NCBI GenBank assembly: GCA_003453515.1
Contig: DMLD01000066.1
Span: 1-9,600, forward strand
DNA from: Lachnospiraceae bacterium
GTDB lineage: Bacteria; Bacillota; Clostridia; Lachnospirales; Lachnospiraceae
Direction of reading: 5' to 3'
Length of the DNA stretch: 9,600 bases
Part shown: in pieces, positions 1-6,500 of the stretch
Layout of the letters: each line of letters begins with the position of its first letter
Position numbering within the stretch: position 1 is the stretch's first letter
Position numbers and translations under genes: made by a program
Notes under the pieces: model-generated
Seen by the model: the letters and a program-made list of their open reading frames with translations, nothing else
The model's database searches: none
Told to the model about the DNA's origin: nothing

Positions 1-248
1 GCGGAATGTCAGAGGGTGTGGACACGATCCTCTCTGCAGCAGATGTATGTGATGAATCAAAGGTAGTCATAGTAGATGCTATGGGTGCTCTTTCGTCCAT
101 ATCCGAGCAAAACGCAGCCGCTTCCGAGCAGACAAGCGCTTCCATGGATGAGTTCACTGCTACGATCGGCAGTGTGACAAATACCGCAGAGTCACTGAAA
201 AAGATAGCAGATGAACTGAGCACTGAGATGGAATTCTTTAAAGTGTGA
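1..248 (+). CDS. Methyl-accepting chemotaxis protein, C-terminal fragment (5' end outside window)
   Basis: This is the last 81 codons of a gene that enters from the left; the reading frame is open from base 3. The segment ISEQNAAASEQTSASMDEF is the typical C-terminal helix of the MCP cytoplasmic signalling domain, past the hairpin tip, rich in Ala, Ser, Glu and Gln as in methylation and bundle regions. In the family, these receptors form helical bundles that bind CheW and CheA and control flagellar rotation. The sensor, membrane segments and HAMP domain must lie outside the window, so the ligand cannot be guessed. The chain ends in MEFFKV with no CheR-tethering pentapeptide. An in-frame ATG at base 6 lies inside the helical domain and is not a believable gene start. 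A terminator follows 27 bases after the stop. Confidence 0.88.
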   Translation, partial: GMSEGVDTILSAADVCDESKVVIVDAMGALSSISEQNAAASEQTSASMDEFTATIGSVTNTAESLKKIADELSTEMEFFKV

Positions 249-274
249 TGTGACGCAAATATGTGATTAACTAT

Positions 275-322
275 AGAAGATGACCGCTCTGGGTTTGGAT
301 GACCCGGCGGTTATCTTTTTTT
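275..322 (+). terminator. Rho-independent terminator of the chemotaxis receptor gene
   Basis: The left arm (277-293, containing AAGATGACCGC) pairs with the right arm (303-317, containing GCGGTTATCTT). The stem has one G-T wobble and a small bulge before an inner GGG/CCC, with a nine-base loop. A run of seven T (316-322) follows. It separates the receptor gene from the promoter of the next unit. Confidence 0.9.
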
Positions 323-372
323 GAGGTTGCATTCAATGCCTGACTGAGATTTGACCAGCAGTAATGCTAATA

Positions 373-401
373 TTGACAATCAAGATCATATAGCTTATAA
401 T
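373..401 (+). promoter_or_regulatory. Consensus sigma-A type promoter for the DJ-1/recU unit
   Basis: A perfect -35 TTGACA (373-378) and a perfect -10 TATAAT (396-401) are separated by exactly 17 bases. Transcription should start near 408, giving a leader of about 87 bases before the ATG at 495. The match to both consensus hexamers suggests strong constitutive transcription unless a repressor acts on it. Confidence 0.85.
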
Positions 402-443
402 TAAAATTGCGTTTTGGGGTGCTTTTTAGGTGAAAACATTGAT

Positions 444-460
444 TCACGATGATGTCGTGA
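444..460 (+). other. Small stem-loop in the DJ-1/recU leader
   Basis: TCACGA (444-449) pairs perfectly with TCGTGA (455-460) around a five-base loop, followed by the T-rich stretch GCTTTGTTTTG. It resembles a weak attenuator or a 5' stabilising hairpin. The stem has only six pairs and no proper U-tract, so a chance structure is possible. Confidence 0.35.
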
Positions 461-494
461 GCTTTGTTTTGAAATTCAGAAAGGATTGTTGGAT

Positions 495-1040
495 ATGAGT
501 AAGGCATTGATGTTGTTTGCAGACGGATTTGAGACGGTTGAGGCGCTGATGACGGTCGATATTTTGCGCCGCGGAGGAGTGGATGTGACGATGGCTTCCA
601 TCTATGACAGCCTGGAGGTCACAAGCTCTCAGGATATAATCATAAAAACAGATTCGATGCTAAAGCATGAGAATATAATGGAATATGATGCCATCATCCT
701 GCCGGGAGGACAGCCCGGCACGACAAATCTCGGACAGTCGCCGGATGTCAAGCTGGCTGTGATGGCAATGAACGGAGTCAAAAAATGGGTATGTGCCATA
801 TGCGCAGCACCCACTGTTTTCGGTCAGTACGGTATACTTGAAGGGAAAAACGCCTGCTGCTATCCGGGACTCGAGGAGAGTCTGACGGGTGCCAAGGTGG
901 TATACGATCCCGTGTGTGTGGACGGCAACATCATCACAAGCAGAGGACTTGGAACATCGCTAGATTTTGCTCTTACCATACTTGAAAAGCTGGTCAATGT
1001 GGCGAAGGCAGGTGTGATAAGGAAGTCAGTGGTGGCATAA
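495..1040 (+). CDS. DJ-1/PfpI (YajL/ThiJ) family protein
   Basis: A 181-residue protein of the DJ-1/YajL subgroup, a flavodoxin-like single domain of normal length. Visible family marks are the N-terminal strand and turn KALMLFADGFE with the conserved acid E16 (the position of human DJ-1 Glu18), the loop ILPGG (68-72), the nucleophile elbow AICAAP with reactive Cys103, and TSRGLGTS (148-155) near the C-terminus. The position matching DJ-1 His126 is Tyr123 (CCYPG). Family members are linked to oxidative and carbonyl stress; the exact reaction is debated, so no substrate is claimed. The start is ATG 495, nine bases after AAAGGA (480-485); an in-frame TTG at 486 abuts that site and is rejected. 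Five cysteines (C100, C103, C121, C122, C142) are notable for a small cytoplasmic protein. recU begins two bases after the stop. Confidence 0.9.
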   Translation: MSKALMLFADGFETVEALMTVDILRRGGVDVTMASIYDSLEVTSSQDIIIKTDSMLKHENIMEYDAIILPGGQPGTTNLGQSPDVKLAVMAMNGVKKWVCAICAAPTVFGQYGILEGKNACCYPGLEESLTGAKVVYDPVCVDGNIITSRGLGTSLDFALTILEKLVNVAKAGVIRKSVVA

Positions 1041-1042
1041 GC

Positions 1043-1573
1043 ATGGGAACATGGAACTCTAGGGGGCTGAGAGGTTCATTTTTAGAAGAGCTCATCAATA
1101 TGACGATCGAGATGTATCATCAAAAGAACCTTGCGCTTATCCAGAAGGTGCCCACACCCATCACTCCGATCAAGATCGACAAGGAGACCAGGCATATTAC
1201 TCTTGCTTATTTTGAGCAAAAGAGTACGGTTGATTACATAGGCGTTGTACAGGGAGTGCCGGTCTGCTTTGATGCCAAGGAGTGTAACAAGGATACGTTT
1301 CCGCTTGCCAACGTGCACGAGCATCAGTACAGATTCATGAAGGATTTTGAGGCACAGGACGGCGTGTCATTTTTGATCATCTACTTTAAGGAAAGTGATA
1401 TCATATACTACCTGACCTTCAAAAAGCTGCAGGAGTTCTGGGAGAGGATGGAGAACGGAGGCGTGAAGCATTTTAAGCTTGATGAGCTGGATCCTGCCTA
1501 TCGTATCTCGGGATATTCGGGGACCTTTGTTCATTTTCTTGAACCGCTGCAGGCGGATCTGAATTCAAGATGA
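1043..1573 (+). CDS. recU: Holliday junction resolvase RecU
   Basis: A 176-residue PD-(D/E)XK nuclease of the RecU family, which cuts four-way junctions during recombination and chromosome segregation in Firmicutes. It follows the Bacillus RecU order: NSRGLRGSFLEE (5-16), KVPTPITPI (35-43), AYFEQKSTVDYIGV (55-68), the catalytic strand FDAKE (76-80), FPLANVHEHQ (86-95) and QDGVSFLIIY (105-114). Likely metal ligands and catalytic residues are D64, D77 and K79, with Q95 nearby. Bacillus has Glu (EAK) where this protein has Asp77, which fits the (D/E)XK rule. It lacks the roughly 30-residue N-terminal extension of the Bacillus protein. ATG 1043 is chosen because the conserved NSRG block begins at residue 5. 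Only a weak GGTGG precedes it, so translation is probably coupled to the DJ-1-family gene that ends two bases upstream. Confidence 0.92.
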   Translation: MGTWNSRGLRGSFLEELINMTIEMYHQKNLALIQKVPTPITPIKIDKETRHITLAYFEQKSTVDYIGVVQGVPVCFDAKECNKDTFPLANVHEHQYRFMKDFEAQDGVSFLIIYFKESDIIYYLTFKKLQEFWERMENGGVKHFKLDELDPAYRISGYSGTFVHFLEPLQADLNSR

Positions 1574-1583
1574 TTTGTTTACC

Positions 1584-1612
1584 TTGACAAAAGAGGATAA
1601 GTGGGTTAAAAT
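1584..1612 (+). promoter_or_regulatory. Promoter of the tRNA-Gly gene
   Basis: A -35 TTGACA (1584-1589) and a -10 TAAAAT (1607-1612) are separated by 17 bases. The predicted start near 1619 leaves a short leader of about 35 bases before the tRNA. That leader contains a seven-pair hairpin (1629-1635 with 1639-1645, loop CCG), which would be removed when RNase P trims the 5' end. The promoter starts only 11 bases after the recU stop codon. Confidence 0.8.
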
Positions 1613-1653
1613 ATGATAGTTGACAAAGCGCTGATCCGATCAGTGTCTACGAT

Positions 1654-1724
1654 GCAGGACTAGTACATCGGTAGTATATCAGCTTCCCAAGCTGAGGAGG
1701 CGGGTTCGACTCCCGTGTCCTGCT
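1654..1724 (+). tRNA. tRNA-Gly, anticodon CCC
   Basis: A complete cloverleaf can be folded by hand. The acceptor stem GCAGGAC/GTCCTGC has seven pairs; the D stem GTAC/GTAT closes a loop containing GG; the anticodon stem TCAGC/GCTGA encloses TTCCCAA with anticodon CCC at 1686-1688. A four-base variable loop follows, then the T arm GCGGG-TTCGACT-CCCGT. The discriminator base is T (1724), as expected for bacterial glycine tRNAs. It reads GGG codons. CCA is not encoded and must be added by nucleotidyltransferase. The T-rich stretch TTTATTATTTTTG after the gene may help termination. The gene stands alone rather than in a cluster, with no integrase beside it. Confidence 0.95.
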
Positions 1725-1779
1725 TTATTATTTTTGTTCCGATCTATATGTTTCTATTGACAAATAGGGATATTATCTC

Positions 1780-2760
1780 TCACAGCTCCCCTACCCGCAG
1801 CTCTCTTCCTCTAAGGGCATCGGCGAGCCTCTCATCATCCGGAAAAATGACCCGATACGCTCTCAGCATATAAGGCCTATTCATATGGCTTCCGTATTTT
1901 TTATCCCCTGCCAGAGGATGCGCCACAGATGCGAGATGTGCCCTTATCTGATGTGTTTTCCCGGTGATAAGCTCGACCTCCAGATAAGTCAGCTCCTCAT
2001 CTCCGGGGTATCTCTTATCCATCACGCGGTAGCCTGTCAGTATCCTTGATCTGTTCTCCCCGTCCTCGGAATATATCGTTACCTTGTTTTTCTTCTCATC
2101 CTTTGACAGATAACCGTCTATATATATCCACCCGTCATCCCCTTCACGGATTGTCTGGTCGGCTGATCCCAGCTCCTTGGAGTCAAGCCTGCCCTCCACG
2201 AGCGCTATATAAAACTTGCGTATCCTCCTCTCCCTGATAAGCTCCGAGAGAAGCTTTGAGCCGTGCAGCGTCTTTCCTGCAAGTATGAGCCCCGATGTGT
2301 TTCTGTCAAGCCTGTTGCATATGCCCGGTGTAAACAGATCGCCGAGATCCCATGCGCCCTTATCCAAAAGATACTTAAGCATCCTCTCATTGATGCTCAC
2401 ATCCTCAAGCTTTGCTCTCTGTGAGAGCTCGCCCGCAGGCTTATCGATGATGAGTATGTCCTCATCCTCGTAGACTATCTCATCGGGCTGCAGCGGTCTT
2501 ATGCCTGTATCTATGTCTCTATCTGCCGACCTTTCCTGATCACCGCCAAACTTTGATATCGTTTCATCGGAAAGAAAAAGGGTGATCACATCACCCTCTT
2601 TGAGCAGCTCGCCACCCGAAGCCTTCATCCTGTTCAGCTTGATATTTTTCTTGCGGAGCATCTTGTAGATAAATCCGTTCGTCGCTTCCTTCATATATCT
2701 GTGAAGGAACTTGTCAAGCCGCTGACCCTCATCACTGTGTTCGATATGTATTTCCCGCAT
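1780..2760 (-). CDS. RluA-family ribosomal large subunit pseudouridine synthase (RluC/RluD-like)
   Basis: A 326-residue protein with an N-terminal S4 RNA-binding domain (about 12-65, including GQRLDKFL and GDVITLFL) and a C-terminal pseudouridine synthase domain (about 95-310). The catalytic motif reads NRLDRNTSG (149-157) with catalytic Asp152, and the later motif ITGKTHQIRAHLA (265-277) is intact. The family converts specific uridines of 23S rRNA, and sometimes tRNA, to pseudouridine in the cytoplasm. The exact target position cannot be read from the sequence, so no rlu symbol is assigned. The common first motif HRLDR has Asn149 in place of His, a variation seen in this branch. The start ATG at 2760 has GAGGAA (complement of 2764-2769) just upstream. 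It lies 55 bases after the 254-aa membrane protein gene and may be co-transcribed with it. It converges on the tRNA gene; no clear terminator follows its stop. Confidence 0.9.
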   Translation of the reverse strand: MREIHIEHSDEGQRLDKFLHRYMKEATNGFIYKMLRKKNIKLNRMKASGGELLKEGDVITLFLSDETISKFGGDQERSADRDIDTGIRPLQPDEIVYEDEDILIIDKPAGELSQRAKLEDVSINERMLKYLLDKGAWDLGDLFTPGICNRLDRNTSGLILAGKTLHGSKLLSELIRERRIRKFYIALVEGRLDSKELGSADQTIREGDDGWIYIDGYLSKDEKKNKVTIYSEDGENRSRILTGYRVMDKRYPGDEELTYLEVELITGKTHQIRAHLASVAHPLAGDKKYGSHMNRPYMLRAYRVIFPDDERLADALRGRELRVGEL

Positions 2761-2815
2761 TTGTTCCTCACTCGCATTGACTTATCTCGCCTATAAAACA
2801 CTACCTGTTAAACGC

Positions 2816-3580
2816 CTATAAAGCAAGACTCTTTAGGTATGCCAGTACCTCGCGCCTGTCTGACGCCGGAGCAGGCGACTCGTTCAGACCGGCAAGTCCC
2901 TTTATCAGCTTTTTGTCATCCCAGACTATGTGTATGTCAAAAGCCTTGCTCCGATCCCTGATCCCCTTGGTCAGATACCTTTGAACATACTCGGTATCAC
3001 GTGTATTCGACGCAGGTAGTATAAAAATCGTCCCTTTTGTGACCACCATAAAATCAAGCATCATGACCTTCTCAGTCGATGTAAACACATAATCGGTGAA
3101 GATCACGTTTTCCTCTATCCCGGCAGGCTCGTCCTCAGACAGCTCGTGTATATCGAGCTCTCCTGCGTAGATATACGGTTCTACAGTAGTCTCCACAGCA
3201 TGACATCTGTCCGCTTCAACTGAGCTTTTGCGCCCCAGTGCTACTAGCGCCACTATCCTCTTTGCGCTCGGCAGTACCATGAGCACCGCCAAAACAGTAA
3301 GGATATTGGCTCTGGTGTGCCAGATAAACCAGCCTGTCGTAAATATCCCGACACCGACTGCTATCCAGACTATAAGCCATATGATGTTTACTCTTCTGTA
3401 TTTCCTTATATAACCGGGGACTGATTTCCCGTTACCGCTCATACGCGCACTGTCAGCGAGCCGCTTCTCATCCTGTTCCTTTTCAAGATTCTCCCTGCTC
3501 TCCTGATCCGTCTGAATCTCCTGACTCTCCTGTTCCATCGGGCTCTCCAGAGTCTCCCGGCGCTCCTTCTCCATCGACAT
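2816..3580 (-). CDS. Two-pass membrane protein of unknown function
   Basis: A 254-residue protein I do not recognise. The first 45 residues are highly charged and low in complexity (MEKERRE, QESQEIQ, EKEQDEKR). A basic stretch (YIRKYRR, 57-63) precedes two membrane segments at about 65-87 (NIIWLIVWIAVGVGIFTTGW) and 91-115. A soluble C-terminal domain of about 140 residues follows, with alternating beta and alpha character, including YIYAGELDIHEL (136-147) and FMVVTKGTIFILPAS (177-191). By the positive-inside rule both termini are probably cytoplasmic. The ATG at 3580 is preceded by GGGAGG (complement of 3589-3594) with eight-base spacing, a much better site than that of the later ATG at 3442. 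This start places the first 98 bases inside the exporter gene. It sits between the exporter and the pseudouridine synthase, so it could be an exporter accessory or an unrelated operon member. Confidence 0.8.
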   Translation of the reverse strand: MSMEKERRETLESPMEQESQEIQTDQESRENLEKEQDEKRLADSARMSGNGKSVPGYIRKYRRVNIIWLIVWIAVGVGIFTTGWFIWHTRANILTVLAVLMVLPSAKRIVALVALGRKSSVEADRCHAVETTVEPYIYAGELDIHELSEDEPAGIEENVIFTDYVFTSTEKVMMLDFMVVTKGTIFILPASNTRDTEYVQRYLTKGIRDRSKAFDIHIVWDDKKLIKGLAGLNESPAPASDRREVLAYLKSLAL

Positions 3581-6500
3581 CAAGGTATCCTCCCATTTCT
3601 ATCTTCTTTAGCTCGGCATCGGATATCTGCATCTCCAAAGCTTCTATTTCAGCCTGCGAGCGCATTTTTCTCCTTCCGAGAAGATCATACATACACGGAA
3701 CGACAAACAATGTGAGAAGTGTTCCGTATACAAGACCGCCTATGACAACTATCGCCATAGGTCTTGACATATCAGATCCCATCTGATTGCCGACAACCAT
3801 CGGTATGAGTCCCAGTATGGTCGTGATAGCCGTCATAAGTATCGGACGAAGTCTCGTGCGGCCTGCCTCGATGATGGCTTCTCTCTTCTCCATACCGTTT
3901 CCAATGGTTCTGAGCTGATTGGTATAATCCACAAGCACTATACCGTTATTAACTATGATACCGGAAAGCATGACAAATCCTATCATCGCAATGACGCTCA
4001 CCTGCGAGCCCGATATCCACAGTCCTATGAAGCCTCCGGTAAACGCCAAAGGAATCGTAAACAGTATGATAAACGGCGAGAGCAGTCCCTGGAACTGTGC
4101 CACCATGATAAGATACATCAAGAGGACTGCGAGCAGCAGCATCAAAAGCACCTGCTCCATCGCCTCCATCGTCGCCTCGTTCTCACCGTTCAGCGTAAGT
4201 GTGTACCCGTCCGGCGCATCGTAAGCATCGACGATCTTGTTGACCTCCGCTGCCACATTGTCAACGATCAGACCATCCTCGATATTGGCTCTGACACTGA
4301 CCGTTCTCGACTGATCCATGTGTCTGATGGCCGTAGGCGAAGGCACGGTCTTAAAGGATGCGACCTTGGACAGCTTGACCGTCTTTTTCTTCTGTGTCTG
4401 TGTATCGGTATAATCAAGCTTAAGGCTCTGAAGCAGCTCTCTTGTCAGATCCTCGTCCTTAGATGATCTGATAAATACGTCATAATCCCTGGTATCCGTG
4501 GATATGCTCGTACTCGACGAAGCCTCGGCAACACGTGTGCGTATCTGCGCAAATACCTGCGCCACAGTGAGCGTATATCTCATTGCCTTTGCCTTGTCAA
4601 CTCTTATCCTGAACTCCTCGCCTGAGTCCTCAAGTCCGTTTGTTATCTCCTTAAGACCGCTTACCTTGCCAAGCTTATCCATCAGATCCTCGGAAATGGT
4701 ACGCAGCTTATCTATATCGCGTCCCTTTATATCGATACGGACTCCTTCTCCTGTCAGCGCCGACATATCCATAGCGGAGGAATTTATCTTAAACTCGGCA
4801 TCAAGATCCTTTACTTTATCTTCTATGGCCGCCTTGACCTCATCGTTGGTCATGGTGCGCTCTTCCTTCAAAAGCACATACATGCTGACCGAGTTCGCGG
4901 ATGATCCTCCCGCCGACGACATCATCGACATATAGCTCGATCCTCCGGCGAAGGCTCCGACCTTGTCCATATCCGGGATCTCGAGCATCCCCTTGATCGC
5001 CTTATTGGAAATATCTCTCGTTTCAGCCAGATCCTTGTCGTCCTCAGTGGTCATGGTCACCGTCATCTGGGGTGAATCCATCTCAGGCATCATGGTCGTT
5101 CCGTTTTGTATCGCCAGCCATATAAACAGCGCGAGCAGTCCGAAGGATGCCAGTATGACGAGAATCTTAAGCTTAAGCATGGGTCTTAGTATTCTCGCAT
5201 AGCCGTTTTGTATGGCAGTGATGACCCTTGACTCCTTGTCCCTGCTTTTCCTAAGCATACCGGCGGACATCGCGGGAACCAACGTCATGGCTATGATAAG
5301 ACTCGCCATAAGTGTATACGCCAGAGTCAGTCCAAGATCCATGAAAAGCTGCTTTGTTATTCCTTCGGTAAAAATGATCGGCGCGAAAACGCAGACCGTA
5401 GTGAGTGTCGACGCGACTATGGCGCCTATGACCTGCTTTGCCCCGAGTATCGCGGCACTTCGTATATTGAGCCCCGCCTGCCGCATTCGGTATATGTTCT
5501 CTATGACGACAACCGAGTTGTCGACCAGCATACCGACTCCGAGCGCAAGTCCCGACAGCGAGATTATGTTGAGTGTGACTCCCGAAAAATACATGCACAC
5601 GATAGCCGCAACCAGGCTCAGAGGAATCGAGCAGGCAACTATAAATGTAGGTCTTAGATCCCACAAAAACAGCAGAAGTATCACTATGGCAAGCAGACCG
5701 CCGAGCCCGAGGTTTTGTGCCACCGAATCAACGACCAGATCTATATATATACCCTGGTTCATCATAACAGTGATCTCAAGTCCCGAATACTCCTTCTTCA
5801 AAACTTCAAATCTTTTAAGCACCGCATCCGTCACATCACCGGTGGAGTAGCCTGACTGCTTCTGCAGCACTACTGCGACCGCGGGCTCTCCGTTCACTAC
5901 GGTGTAGACATCCTCAGAATCGTTGGTCACGGTGACATCGGCAACATCCGAAAGTTTGATAGGCTCCAGATCATCTATGTCAAAATCGAGCAAAACCAGA
6001 TCTCTGATATCCTCTTCCGAGCTTATCTTCTCTCCGACCTTGACCATGTACGTGGCATCATCCTCCGTCACATAGCCTGCCGGCATCTCGAAGTTCTCTG
6101 CCTTCAGTATGTTCTCGAGCATCTCCTTGGTAAGGAGCTTGTCAAGATCCATGTTTTCTTTGGTCGTCTTTTTGGTATTCTTAAACTCCGTCTTCGCCTT
6201 TTCTATCTCAGATGCGCCGCTGTTGAGCCCCGCCTGCGCAACACTCATCTCTATACCCGCGAGTATCTGCTGCTTGCTGAGCTCCTGCTTTGCCTTATCT
6301 GTCGTTATCTTGCCCGATGCAAGCTTGCTTCGCATGGCGTTGAGCGTCTTTAATCCCGACGCTATCTTCTTTTTAGCTGCCTTGATCTGTTTATTGCCCT
6401 TTTTGAGATTCTTCTCCTGCTTCTCTATCTCCTCAAGCCCTGCCTCAGCCTGTGCAAGCCCGTCAGTAGTCTCCTTGAGCTTTTCATCAAGGTCATCCTC

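Noticed and set aside
486..494. TTG start three codons earlier for the DJ-1-family gene
   Set aside because: It directly abuts the AAAGGA ribosome site, leaving no spacing; ATG 495 has nine-base spacing and gives the normal family N-terminus.
1654..1724. tRNA-Gly as an integration site of a mobile element
   Set aside because: No integrase, no repeated tRNA 3' end and no foreign-looking genes flank it in the window.
1752..1770. Short inverted repeat CTATT/AATAG and a TTGACA near the 3' side of the tRNA
   Set aside because: Only five pairs, no T-run in a useful place, and no -10 at proper distance, so neither a terminator nor a promoter can be supported.
5251..5664. Second - strand frame of 137 codons inside the exporter
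   Set aside because: It is a shifted frame of the exporter's TM region with no start signal; the exporter frame itself matches RND motifs throughout.
5212..5850. Long + strand open frame (212 codons) antisense to the exporter gene
   Set aside because: It lies wholly opposite the conserved TM segments of the exporter, has no ribosome site, and its Ser/Met/Ile-rich translation is what the reverse of membrane codons gives. The same holds for + strand frames at 4498-4935, 6109-6567, 6859-7245 and 7252-7653.
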